From Roridomyces roridus (Eukaryota; Basidiomycota; Agaricomycetes; Agaricales; Mycenaceae), in assembly GCA_029378245.1 (NCBI GenBank), contig JARKIF010000016.1:1116001-1180000 (forward strand): a DNA stretch of 64,000 nucleotides, in the 5' to 3' direction. Position numbers and translations under genes: made by a program. The first letter of the stretch is position 1. Each line of letters begins with the position of its first letter. The notes under the pieces were generated by a model. The model made no database searches, was not told the origin of the DNA, and worked only from the letters and a program-made list of their open reading frames with translations. Positions 10,451 to 21,414 of this stretch are shown one piece after another.

Positions 10451-12094
10451 TAGATGGGTTGTGCAAAAGCCGCATGAACCGCATGCGGCTCTGTACGGCT
10501 TTTTGGCATTGTGCAGAGCCGCACAAGAAACATGACTGTCGATCACCGGGTGATGAACATCGGATCAATTTGTATCATCCCGCGACTGATTATCAACCTC
10601 GCCGGGTGCCGGATCAAATTGGTTGGCCCACAGGGAGCCGCATCTCACATTAATTTGGAGCAGCTCCACCATGACCTCAGCATGGTGTTCAGGCAATTCA
10701 TCAAGTCTCGCTTCACATGGGCTCCACACTCGCCGTGGGCGAAGGTGGGGGCGCGGTTACGGTGTTTGTGGGATCAAATTCCCATACATGGGTGAAACCC
10801 AAAAGGTTTTCACCCATATCAAGATGTGAGCCTTTTAGGCAAGATCCGATCAGAGTGAGAGCCAAACAGGCAATCCCCTACTCTGTCAAGAGGAGGATTC
10901 TGTGGGGCTGAATGACTGATGGCCTGCAAAATTCAGTCCACCTTTTCCCACACATGTCAACCACTGACCCACATTTTCCTCCGTCCTTGATGTAAAATGC
11001 AATCACCCACTGGGGCCCGTGCCAAGCCGCCGCCGGCTGATAATTCCTGCCGGCGTCATGATCCGTCCCAGAGTAGGGGAACTGTGCTTGCACCGCTATG
11101 GATCCGGTCGCATGTCAATGTCCGGCCGTCAATTCCCGTGACATGGATCCATCCGGTGTCAATGGACCTGGTTTGAAGTGGGCTCTATCTAACTCAATTC
11201 TGGCTCGATTGCCCCGTTCTAAAATGCGGCGGGATCGCTGGAATTCATACTGTAGCCTCCGGCACTTGGGCATAGGGGGATTTCTGTACTTAATCATAAA
11301 AACCTTGGGCACTGGCACGGGCTTTTTGAGGGCTTTTATAAGTGTGGGGTAAAGTTTGGACTTGAACGGGGATTCAATGAGATCAATGAGATACCCGTAC
11401 CCCCTCTACCTCCAATGTACAAGCTTTCAAGTGTGGGAAGACCATTTTTTCATATGACTTTGGCTCTTGTGCGATGTAAAGACAGATTCTGGGCCACAGA
11501 GACTTCTAAAAGGTTTTAATTCAGGACATATGTGGGCACTTCTGGCACAGAGAGCAACTCAGTTGCTTGAGAATCACAGTGTGGTCGAGATCAATTTGCT
11601 CAACAAGCATCCCCCCTGCGAATGTGGGCAGGTAAATTTTCTACGGCATACTCAGAGGATGAAATAGCAGCAGACCTTTGTGTCCGAGGTCACAGAGGGG
11701 GAAACAATGAAGGGCAAAGGTGTTGCATGCAAAAAGTCACTCAATCAGTGATGGTATCACTGATTCGGCATCTCGGCATCATCTCTTTAGTGCCACTTTC
11801 TGGACTGATTCCTTGTACATAATGGTGATCCTGCCCCGGAGGATTCGGAGGGCAGGAGTCTCCCCAATTCCCCTTTTCTCCTTCCCTCCCCTTTCCTTTT
11901 TTGGCGATTTTTTTGTAATTCTTTTGGGCTCCAACAAACACCGTCACCGAGCCAAGGTGGGCCATTATCAGCACTCTCTCGGCATGGTGTGCGGCATCAG
12001 AAGCGGTGTACACGAAAAATCACCACCGACGAGAAAGCCGCACGCGGCTTTGCACAATGCCATAAAAAGCCGCGCGGCTTTTGCACAACCCATG
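10451..12094. mobile_element. 1.64-kb TIR element inserted in copy A
   Basis: The inverted ends share ATGGGTTGTGCAAAAGCCGC (left end at about 10454; reverse complement at the right end near 12093). Inside each end, further GCGGCT/TTGTGCA motifs recur. Copy B has the uninterrupted site CACATATTGTTGG near 61715, which suggests the direct repeat TAT at 10448-10450 and 12095-12097 is the target duplication. No transposase reading frame is present, so the element is non-autonomous. The superfamily is not identified; a 3-bp duplication would fit a PIF/Harbinger-like mechanism but the ends do not prove it. Confidence 0.75.
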
Positions 12095-13880
12095 TATTGT
12101 TGGTTGCCCGACATTTATGACTATGGGTTACAACTGAATTGAAAGCTGTCCAGGACGGAGCTGCCAACATGACACATAAACAAGAGAAGATAAGTAAATA
12201 GGAGCATGTGAGCCATGTCACGTAATTATCCACCCACACAGATCCGGCGAGCGTTGTGGTGGATATGATTTGAAATTTCGGCCAGACCACATAAGTAGCA
12301 CACAGAACCCGGAGAGGAAGAGTGTGACCGCCGGCGAGGCAGCCGCGGTGTAGTGGAACTTGCCCGTCAAAACGAGGGAAGCAGAGAGGAAGGAAAGGAG
12401 GGTGGCCATGGTGATCTCGAAAACATTTGAGTAGAGCTCACGTAGAGCGCGGCAAGCGGGAGGGAGAGCATCGTTGGCTTCCGCTGAAAGATAAAGCACA
12501 CACACACATCATCACGCAGCCATCCCACCAATAAGAAGAGCTCCGGCGCATCGGTGCATCGAGCTCGGTGCGGGCCGCGAGACTGCATCCAGTAAAATGT
12601 AGGTGTAACCCTCAAATATTGAGCAGACATCGCATTCGACTTGCTCAGATTACACAAACGACATGCAAGTCGCCCCCATGGAGCCGTGGTCGAAGGAGAT
12701 GAGGACGACATCGTGGAGGAGCATACAGTTGGTTTGAATGTAAGGGAAACGGCCTGTCCCCTCGCGCCACAGGGTTAAGGATACACGCATGCATGTCAAT
12801 GGATATAGGGAGAAATCTGCAGACACTATCAGCCAAGATTGAGGGAAGACGGGAGGAAACGCACATAAGACTTGCCAACAACGCTCCTAGTCCGCCGGAA
12901 GCCAAATACTTGCCAGCGGCGGCGGCGGCAGCGGGAGAGCGGGCTCGCTGTTGGGGCTACAGGAAAGTAACACGAGGGGAGATACCCAGGGCGCAATTGT
13001 GCTGTTAACGGGTGCACCGCTGATAAGCCTCGACAAGTGCGCCAAGGCCGTGTGTGGACATGACTGGTACCGGGGCGGAGCGGGGTCTTGGGCATTGCGT
13101 GAAGTGTCGGTCGAGGATAGAGATCCAATGTCGGGCGAGCCAGGGGGAGGCAACAGCGGGCAGGGTATGCTGGTGGTCTTCAGGGATGGGGATACGTGGC
13201 GCGGGTCCGGGGATACGCATGGCACGCAAAGACGGTGACAGAGAAACGGGCGTGTGGGAACGCTGCTCGTTATACATGCCCCCGCCGAGCGCAGGATTGA
13301 GGGACCCAGAACGCCCAGACGTCGCATGTAGCCGTCCACTCCTTCAATCTTTTCACCCTCGACTTGTGTGTCGGTCTGGGAAAGGACGTGCGGAAGAGGG
13401 GTGGGTGTGCCCACGGATTCGACATCCGAGGGACCGGGGAGAGCAGCATCTCGCCATGGCGGGCCGGGAATCTTCGATCGAAGGCAGCGGGACAGGGACG
13501 CGCTGGGCGGGCGTGGTGGCTAGGTAGCACTCCAGAGCTCTCTGAGCGTCTCCCTCTCATCGCCCTGGTGGATGATATTTCACCAAAACCCGTAGACTGG
13601 TAGAAGTAGATACGCACGTCGTTACCCTGCTCAGTCACTCAGGCCGTCCAAGCCACTGGGTGTCCGCTTATGATGGTGCGATTGAGAATGCGAAGGGTCG
13701 TCAGAGATCGTCTGCTTTGAGCAGACATGGGTCGGCAGTCTTCAGGAATTCTTCGTGCACGTCGCCGAGGAGATAGACAATCGGATGCGGATGGCTCGAG
13801 TACGCCGACGCCACGGGGAAAATGAAGGCGGGAGAAAATGGCAGATGTGGCTACAAGACGACAGTGAGCCAACGAATCGG
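12095..13880. other. upstream flank shared with copy B
   Basis: This stretch is nearly collinear with 61715-63446, apart from small indels. It should contain the promoter side of the NACHT-ankyrin gene. Apart from the possible membrane-protein remnant listed separately, I see no gene here. Several long frames (for example 13054-13527 plus, 12887-13414 minus) are GC-driven and are not preserved between the two copies. Confidence 0.5.
12218..12440 (-). pseudogene. possible membrane-protein exon, duplicated in both segments
   Basis: The minus strand encodes LYSNVFEITMATLLSFLSAS, then LTGKFHYTAAASP, then a hydrophobic TLFLSGFCVLLM and a tail RNFKSYPPQRSPDLCG. The counterpart at about 62080-61910 reads the same with a few changes but loses the tail. 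The hydrophobic stretches look like one or two membrane segments. I do not recognise the family, find no convincing start, and cannot connect it to other exons. It may be an old gene fragment carried along by the duplication. Confidence 0.3.
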
Positions 13881-13885
13881 GAGGT

Positions 13886-14139
13886 GTAGCTGTACCACAT
13901 AGGCAATGTACCCTGTCATGCCTGGGGGGTACATTTAATTGTGGCCGCAGCTTGACAACCCAGCCACAGTGTGCCCACATTGCATTTTACCCTGTCACAG
14001 CCTTGCTAAATGAATTGCACCCAGCCACAGCAGGGCAAAAGAGCTGCCAGCAGGCTGAATTGAACCCCAGACCTCAATGGTAGGGATTACTATATTAGGA
14101 ATGACTACTTACTGCTACACTAGAGAACCATACTGGTTG
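13886..14139 (-). mobile_element. tRNA-derived SINE, minus copy
   Basis: On the minus strand a tRNA-like head runs from 14139 to about 14050, with an A-box-like TAGTGTAGCAGT and a B-box-like GGTTCAATTCA. A body of about 150 bp follows to GTAGC at 13886, containing ATGCAATGTGGGCACAC and TTAAATGTACCCCCC. The body matches the neighbouring plus-strand copy at 14510-14640. It lies exactly where similarity between the two duplicated segments ends. Confidence 0.6.
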
Positions 14140-14409
14140 CTTTATTTGATGCCAGTACTACCCTATTTGACCGGTCCTGATCTGATGCTGTCATTCCCAT
14201 TGGATGATGCCCCTAACCACCATTCACAGCAGATATCGCCCTAACCGCCCGTTCACGGTGGATTACGAGTTCTTCCACTCACAGACCAGACGAAGCCGCG
14301 GGGGGGATGTCATTTGTTTAGGGGTGCACCAAACCTAACCTAACCCGCGTCTAACCGCCAATTCACTGCTGGATCTCAGTCTGAGGGCATAGTTTGGCTT
14401 GATGTGGAG

Positions 14410-14640
14410 AACCATCTGTCACTCTTATATAGCTCAGTTGGTCAAGGTGTCTGCCATCCACTCTCCCTGGATGACAGCAGGAGGTTTTGGGTTCAATTCC
14501 CCCTTGCTGCATTTTAATTTCTTTGCTGTGCACTGCCAAAGGTACATTGCAATGTGGGCACATGATGGCTGCCTTGTTAAGGTGGCACCTTATTTAAATG
14601 TACCCCCCTGCCACAGCAAGGTACAATGCATTGTGGCTAC
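14410..14640 (+). mobile_element. tRNA-derived SINE, plus copy
   Basis: Box A TAGCTCAGTTGG (14430-14441) and box B GGTTCAATTCC (14490-14500) match pol III promoter consensus and have tRNA-like spacing. The would-be acceptor and T-stem halves do not pair, so this is a SINE head and not a tRNA gene. The body contains TGCAATGTGGGCACATGATG and TTTAAATGTACCCCCCTG and ends near GTGGCTAC at 14640, like the inverted copy to its left. Confidence 0.65.
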
Positions 14641-14803
14641 AACCCAGGGTGAGTTGAGCTGGACCAGTCTGGTGAGTAGACGTGGATTATTCCGCTGGTG
14701 AAAAGGCCCAGTGGAAACGGACGAAATCGGCAATCAACGGTCGAACTCGCCAATCATTTGCACCCATCATTTGCACGCAAGTAAGCTTGTGTTCAACACC
14801 ATC

Positions 14804-17800
14804 ATGAGCATCCGGATATCCACCTTGGAAGCTCCTGTTTACCTGCTAGATGCAGCTCAAGGCCACAACATTCCTCCACCTGGCGCGGACCTCATCCTGT
14901 TTTCAGACCAAGTGCGAGTCATTCATAATTATCTCTCGAATCCGTGGGCTCATCTCAATTGTGCGCTCTAGTACCATCGAATTAGCAGGTAATACTTGAA
15001 GGTCCAGAGCCTCTCCGTTGATGTGGATTTTCACGCTCTTCCAGAGGCATGCCGGCACCTGCTTTGTTCGTCAAATCCTCCTCCGACGTTGCGCCATTCG
15101 GTACCCTCGCATCCTACCACCACGCCCCGAATTTGCAGCCTTGGATGCAAGAATATACGGGCATTGAATTTGTCTCCAAAATGCCGGAAAACCACTCACG
15201 TTCGGCCCCACATCCGTACGCCGACGAAAAGTATGCGTATCAGGCCACTCCAGTCATCCCCCTAACGTGCCAATAGGATCATTACGATTGAAATATGGGC
15301 GCCCCAAGAATTGGCTGACCTCTACCGTCCCCGCATGCTGTGGGTGCTCACGGGTCCAGAGAGAAACAAATATCAACTCGACGTGGCTCAAAGCCCTCCC
15401 CCGGCATGGCAGGTGGCTCTGCAACGTGAACGCGGTCTTTCGGTGGAAATTCTCGAGGAATGTAATTGGACTGCGGACTGGGATGCTGTTGATGTTTACA
15501 CCGGCACGTCAATCCCCATCCTGCCTTCCTATGAAGCAAAAATCCAGGGCCTTAATGCAAAACTTTTCCCTCACCAAGTAATCCTGCCCACTCCTGCTTC
15601 ATGTACCTGCTCATGACCTTTCCAGCGCCAAGCCGTCGGTTGGATGATTAGTCAAGAGAACCCACAGCTGCCTACCGCAGAGCCCACACAGCTCTGGACG
15701 CTTTTGGGCTTGGGTGCGAACGCGCGCCCCACTTTTGGCCACGAGATCATAAAGTCGTTCAGAACATATCAGCCAGAACTAGGTCGAGGGGGTATATTAG
15801 CCGACGACATGGTTTGTTCTTCTCCACTCGCTTAGAGGTGGTGCTCAATGACGCGCAGGGCTTGGTCTGCCTCTTTGTCACCGACTTGGCGCCTAATGAA
15901 CAACTTCCAGGGAAAGACTTTAACCGCTCTGGCCTTGTTCATGAAAACCAAAGACGAGCTTCTGCCGGGTATTGATCAGACCACTCTTATAGGTGCGCGT
16001 CTCTGAATACAGCTTGTTTACCGAATTTTTCATGTGCCTTCCAGTGGCACCCCTCAGTATTCTTGGTGTGTGGGAGGATGAGATCCGCGCCCGCTGTCCT
16101 GCACTCAAGTACATCAAATACTACCCCGGCAAGGGAAACACCACACCATCCGATTCGGACCCCAAGCGGTGGAAGAAAATGGATGTTATCCTCACAAATT
16201 ATGAAACGGTTCGGAATGAGGAGAGAATCGCTCTCTTCGAGTCCTTACACTGGCGGGTGCGTCTTTGATATGCGGCTTCGATTTTTTCTTCTAAATACCA
16301 CAACAAGGCACAGCGGCTCATTTTGGACGAGGCACATAAGATCCGCAATGCTAAAAGCAAAACTCATGAGGCCATTTCGCGTCTACGTGCGCACTCTCGC
16401 TGGGCCTTGACCGGGACTCCCATCGTGCGTGCTGTACCATTTGTACATTTGCAACATTGACCAATGCTCTTGAGCAGTTGAACGGCCAAGAAGTGCGATC
16501 AGTTCTCCGAACCTTCTGACCAATCTGACACCACACCCAGGACATCCGCTCTTTAATCTCAGTTCTCCAGATGTGCAAACCCATCACCGTACGTTGAACA
16601 AATCTGATCATATCGTCATAAACAGCCAGAAAAGGAGAAGCAACATTGGACGCAATACATTGGATCTGGGTCAGAGCCAGACCCCAAGCGTAAGGCCGCT
16701 CTTATCACCAATACGCAGGTGAGAAATATATTACGAGTCCATGCAAATGCGCGACACCACAATAATACGCCGAGTAGAAGCTTCTGCGATGCGTTTGTTT
16801 ACGACGAACGAAAGAGGTCGGTTACCTTGAACTCTGTGGGGCGCACTCAAACTGGGCACTGCTAGACGCTGAACGCAAAAGGAGAAAAAATTGTGGCTTT
16901 ACCTCCTGTACGTCGTTTGTGTCTCTGGAATCTGCGCCCACTTTGTTCAAGGTCATCTACCAATCCGTCGAAGTGGGGATGTATCCGCATCAAAAAGTCA
17001 GACAACAACATCTGCCGTAGCATTTTTATTGAAGAGTACCTGAAGGGTGTCTACCAATCAATTGCGCGGTCTATAGGAGCAGGCGCAGCAGGATCCAAAC
17101 AACTGGTCATCATCCTCCGTTTGCGGCAAGCTGCATTGCACTCGGACTTGGTATCTGAACATCTACTCTCACAAACCACGTGAGTATGGCTTGGCTGGAT
17201 GGATGTAGACGCTGCTGAATTCAACCCCAGTTGCCATATCTGTTTTGAGACCATCTCTGAGGATGAAGGCTCTGTCTCGTGTAACGGTGCTGAATCCCAC
17301 ACTTATTGCTCGAACTGGTGCGTCACTTTCTTAACTGGGTCGCGCCCTTATGCAGCCTTGCGGAAACATGCAGCGCTACAAACGAATGCCAGCTTTGTGT
17401 GCGTACACGCACACATGCGTCAATCTATGTCCTCAACAACGATTACATCCAGGAGAGTGCAGATAGCGACGAGGACGACGCAGACATGGAAGATACCACC
17501 CATCACTCCTCACCCCTGAAATCAGCAAAGCTCGACGTGTTGGTGGACCTCCTGCACCGAATCCCTGTGGGAGAAAAAGCTCTAGTTTTTTCCAGTTTTG
17601 TGCGGTAAGCGTTGTCTCATAGGCCGTATACATGGATTTATGGGCCTGACCTCTTGCGTCGCCTAGATTCCTCGACTTGGTGGAGCTGCGCTTGTCTGAA
17701 GAGGGTATAGAGTCGACCTCCTTCGACGGCAGGATGTCCCTCGATGACAAGAGCGCAAGTCTTACGCGGGCGAGTTGCGACAATAGGTGTTCCTGCTGAG

Positions 17801-18163
17801 GCTAAATTTGATCAGTTCTGCTGCGTTGGAGGCCCTGAAGTGATGCTTTTATCCTTACAAGCGGTGCCCAAATTCCTCTCTTTAGAAAACGGATCTATGC
17901 TAACAGCCACAGGGCGGTGTCGGCCTCAATCTGAATATAGCAAATCACGTCTTCCTCATGGACCCGTGAGCTGCCTCCTCTACTCTTCGAATTTGGTGGC
18001 TGATTTGCAGCAGCTGGTGGCAGGTATGTTGGACCATTTGCAAGATCGGCCAATAGCGATCCTTCCACGAACGACACCATCGAACAAAAAGTCTTGGCCA
18101 TCCAAGCCGCGAAGCTGCAGGTCATACAACAGGAAAGCAATTTCATCCAAGCCCTTAATTGAA
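14804..18163 (+). CDS. SNF2-family RAD5/HLTF-like DNA-dependent ATPase, decaying C-terminus
   Basis: The motifs follow SNF2 order. Walker A spans three exons: ILADDM ends at 15811, GL comes from a 6-nt exon 15859-15864, and GKTLTALALF starts at 15911. Then come VAPLSILGVWEDE, ILDEAHKIRN (DEAH box) and RWALTGTPI ending at 16424. A 15-nt exon (16478-16492, LNGQE) is followed by DIRSLISVLQMCKP from 16541 and LLRCVCLRRTKE. A RING finger near 17232-17400 (CHICFE..CNGAESHTYCSNC..CQLC) marks the RAD5/HLTF/ULS1 branch, nuclear proteins of chromatin or damage tolerance work. The second helicase lobe starts LDVLVDLLHR..ALVFSSFVRFLDLVE and reaches GGVGLNL and HVFLMDP, but motif VI (R..HR.GQ) is not readable and frame changes near 17755 and 18030 need introns of about 28-33 nt. 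NDTIEQKVLAIQ then resumes. The start ATG at 14804 is the best available; the second exon is unresolved. It may be a pseudogene. Confidence 0.65.
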
Positions 18164-20093
18164 AGCCGGCTGACCTCGTAACAGGCGCTTTCGGACCCAA
18201 GCAAAGCTGGTTCAGCGCTTTCGTTGCAACAGGAGATTCGACGCGACAAGAAAGCTACATGTAAGCCCAGCCTTCCTTTTGTGAGCCCGCATGAGGGTGG
18301 ATCGATTTAACAGTAATTTTGCATGCAATGAATGCGTTGTGATTCCTGCGGGCGGCTGCCGGATCTTTGGTGGAAATACGAATACGAATATAATTTGACT
18401 CAATGTCACAATCTCCCCGGAATATACGCTATTGCAGGAAACGACCAGACTGGGGGCACTCTTTTTTGGATTTCGTCGTGATCAGGCCAAATCCGCCGCG
18501 GGATTTCCTCGTAGTGATTGGATCCTCGTCTCCTCGTTGTGGGACTATGGTGGGTGCATTGAGGCAAATTTGTTACAAAACGGTATCTAGATGGCCCCTC
18601 CCTCCCTACGCGCTGCATTCTCTGGGAGCCAATCAAGGATCGGGACAGTTGTGTTCTCTTCTGCAGGTCCTAAGACGCAGATGCGGGCGATGATAGGATA
18701 GTCTAAGGACCCTGGATTTCGTTTTTCTCGTGTCGCGTCCGAAAAGATTACGAATGGTTTGACCAAGCCCCGGTCGTGTACAGCCTGGTCCGACTCGGGC
18801 CTGCTACTGATTAGAAAAGGCCATATAAAATTAAGAAGGGTGGGCACCTCCAAAAGATTGCTTCTTGGGATTCAGAATCAGGACAGTGGGCGGCAGTGTT
18901 AGCAGCCGGGGTGTCGATGGGCTTGTCATGGTTTGCAAGATCTGACATTGGCGGTCGAGCGCAAAATTAAATGGGGCTCATGGTTGATAGAACGGAATGG
19001 ACGTACCCCATTGGCCTCCGGAGGACGTCTCGCAATCCGAGATGACACGACCTTGTACTGTGGATTCTTGGGAGTCGGAACTTGAGTGAGCAACGCTGGC
19101 CATTGTTGCGGGGTGTGGATAAGATCACACCGGCGGTACACGCCAGCTCGCGGCTTCCAGTGGCGCAGGGCAATGCTGAATTGCGGCGATAGAAATGGTG
19201 ACAGAAATGGCCATACAAGTTCCTAGTCATTAAAGAACGCCAGGAAATTTGAAGCGAATGCTGTTCCACAGGTGGATAAATGACTCACATTGTCAACGGC
19301 CCTCCTCTCACTTTTGGTTTTCGAAATTCAGGTTGTTCTTGAGCAAGTTTCGGAGCTGATGGATGACCGGATCATCTCACAGACCAGACCAAGACGACCA
19401 CCCAACGTCGAGATATATCTACGTGCCACTCTGCGCCCAACATCATCGAAAGTATCGCAGGGCAGGTGCTCCAGCGCAAGTTCTGTGGGTTCAAGCAAGC
19501 AGGGTGCGCAATCGTCGACGAAATTCGCAGGGCTTTGTGGCTGGGTCCCAACTACAAAGCTCGCAGGCTGGTGCTCCAGCGCAGGCTATGTGGGCTGATG
19601 TGAGCAAGCAAGGTATGTGCTCTACGCCCGTGTTGTACCGCATGATTGACGCGCAGGGCCTGGTGCTCCAGGGCGCGTATCTCTTGGTGAACGCTGAGGC
19701 TGCAAGAAACTCAATGAGCCCGCCTTTATAAACTACGAGAACAATGGAAGGAAGGACTTGAATTTTGCCGGTACTGGTTGGCCTATTATACTCGCCGTGC
19801 CACCGGCCCATCTCTTGGTCAAGCCTTTGTCCTATCCTATCCTATCCATCGTCAGTCTTTGATGATGGAGCTTTGAATGGGTCTGCATGCCGTCTCATTA
19901 TCCATGCCGTACCACTGAGGTATCTCCTTGTAGGACCATTATGCCCTTTGGATGGCGTTTACCCGAGCTTGGACATTCAAGACAATAGGGCGGGGCATGC
20001 ATCCCAACAAACACTATAAAAGAGGTGAGTGAATGTTCTCGACACGAAACCAATGATCCCCAAAAATCCCACTTCGCTGACCTCACTCAGCAG
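18164..20093. other. gene-poor region
   Basis: No domain is recognisable in about 1.9 kb. Weak features are a three-fold GGTGCTCCAGSGCR motif at 19468, 19570 and 19660, and a short CCTATCCTAT repeat near 19830. Frames up to 122 codons exist on both strands but carry no family signal or splice logic. Confidence 0.4.
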
Positions 20094-21243
20094 CATGCTT
20101 GATCGCGTCGACTCTCTCCCGTACACCACCAACAACTGGGCCGATGACAATGACAACGATGCCCATGCCCACCAGTACCCCTCGGTCCACCGATTCCGAC
20201 TCCGAGGATGAGCAACCCGACACGCGCCCTCTTCCCCGCCGCAAGCCAACAAGCTGCCACGCGCCTCCCACTCTCGCAGCCCCGAAAGTCAGTCAAGAGC
20301 CCCCGGTGGGAGAAACGCAAGGCAGAGACCAACAAGCAGCGTTCAGGCGAACGCGTGTCCGCATTCATTGCACGTCAAGAGTCCTCTCGTGCATCATTCA
20401 CTGCGACAACGTCTGTGCTCAATCGCGCCAAGGGGATGCGCAGATACGCAGGGCCTCTGGTTGGCGGTGATACGGTATGCAAGAAATTGTGTTCGACTCT
20501 GAGTATGGGCATCGTATCCTTCCTTAATGTTTGCTTTTTTACTTACGACCAGGCCGGTCTCCATCTTTGACATCCGCGGATATAAGACTGTTCACCGCGC
20601 CGCAGACAGCAAAAGTTCTCACATCAACGACGCGTGCATGGCCATCACAAACTTGGTCCGCAAGACGACCCCAACATTCGGAATAGACCAAGATCGTGGC
20701 GCGTTCAAGACCACCTATGTCAAGCCAAACCGTGGGTCGTCCAAGGTAAGCAAGGCTGCCAGTATCTATCATTCGGCTGTTAACCCATACGGTAGCTGCC
20801 GCAAATGCCTGCGATATGCGACACACCCTTGTATGAAGAGATGATGCCTTACATCGAGACCATTCGCTCGTACTCCGATGGTGTGCTTTATTCATTCTGT
20901 TATTTCTCAACGGTCATATCTCACCTCCCACTTAAGGCATCTTCGCTGCCGAATTCCCGAAGCTGCGTAGCTACTATGCAAACACCATGGACGCAATCCA
21001 GAACAGGCATTGCTGGTGGAAGGTCAAGTGCTACCCGCCTGGTGCATCAACTCCAATGGAGCGGGCGTCGTGACGAATCCACACATCGACAAGCAGAATC
21101 TCGGCCCTGGCCTCTGCTTTGTGATTCCCTTCGGGAAATTCAACCCCGTGTGCGGCTGCAAGCTTCACATCAAGGGGCTTGGCTTCACCTTCCAGATTGC
21201 CGCCGGTCAACCCATTTTCTTCCTTCAGCACACTATGCGTTGA
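20094..21243 (+). pseudogene. TET/JBP-like 2-oxoglutarate/Fe(II) oxygenase, truncated
   Basis: Exons can be followed from an acidic and basic leader (STDSDSEDEQPDTRPLPRRK) through FDIRGYKTVHRAADSKSS, then GAFKTTYVKPNRGSSK to a donor at 20744, then LPQMPAICDTPLYEEMMP, then GIFAAEFPKLRSYYANTM. The catalytic block reads INSNGAGVVTNPHIDKQN with the HxD iron ligands, then CFVIPFGKFNPVCGCKLHI and GQPIFFLQHTMR, and stops at 21241-21243. This matches the fungal TET/JBP-type oxygenases, enzymes that oxidise 5-methylcytosine or thymine in DNA and are expanded in Agaricomycetes together with DNA transposons. The usual segment after the distal His (the 2-oxoglutarate-binding Arg region) is missing, and the frame shifts near 21005, so I call it a broken copy. 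Sequence from the distal His onward and the N-terminal joins are uncertain. Confidence 0.6.
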
Positions 21244-21414
21244 AATATTTGATATAGACCGGACTCTTCTCATACCCGGTAGAGGGCCCGGTCAGAAGCC
21301 GCTGCGACATTGTCGATGGAGACATGTTTCTGCGGGTGCAGCCTTTTGGGGCACAGGTACATACTGTTTAGGGGGCTACGAGGAAGGCCTCGTGTGGGAC
21401 TTGGCGGTCGGGAG

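Larger units (their letters stand above)
4620..13880. repeat. segmental duplication, copy A
   Basis: This block matches 56640-63446 in the same orientation. Shared parts are the 3' flank, the NACHT-ankyrin gene with all intron positions, and the upstream flank. Similarity ends abruptly after the shared bases CCAACGAATCGG at 13880 (copy B 63446). Copy A alone carries the element at 10451-12094; copy B alone carries the element at 56756-57154. Confidence 0.85.

Noticed and set aside
12887..13527. Long GC-rich frames in the upstream flank of copy A
   Set aside because: The frames are interrupted in the homologous part of copy B (62500-63170), so they are not under coding constraint.
14328..14348. 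Telomere-like CCTAACCTAACCC
   Set aside because: Only two to three units in the middle of unique sequence, with genes on both sides.
14425..14510. tRNA gene with good A and B boxes
   Set aside because: The would-be acceptor stem halves do not pair and only three T-stem pairs form. A SINE body follows, so it is a SINE head and not a tRNA.
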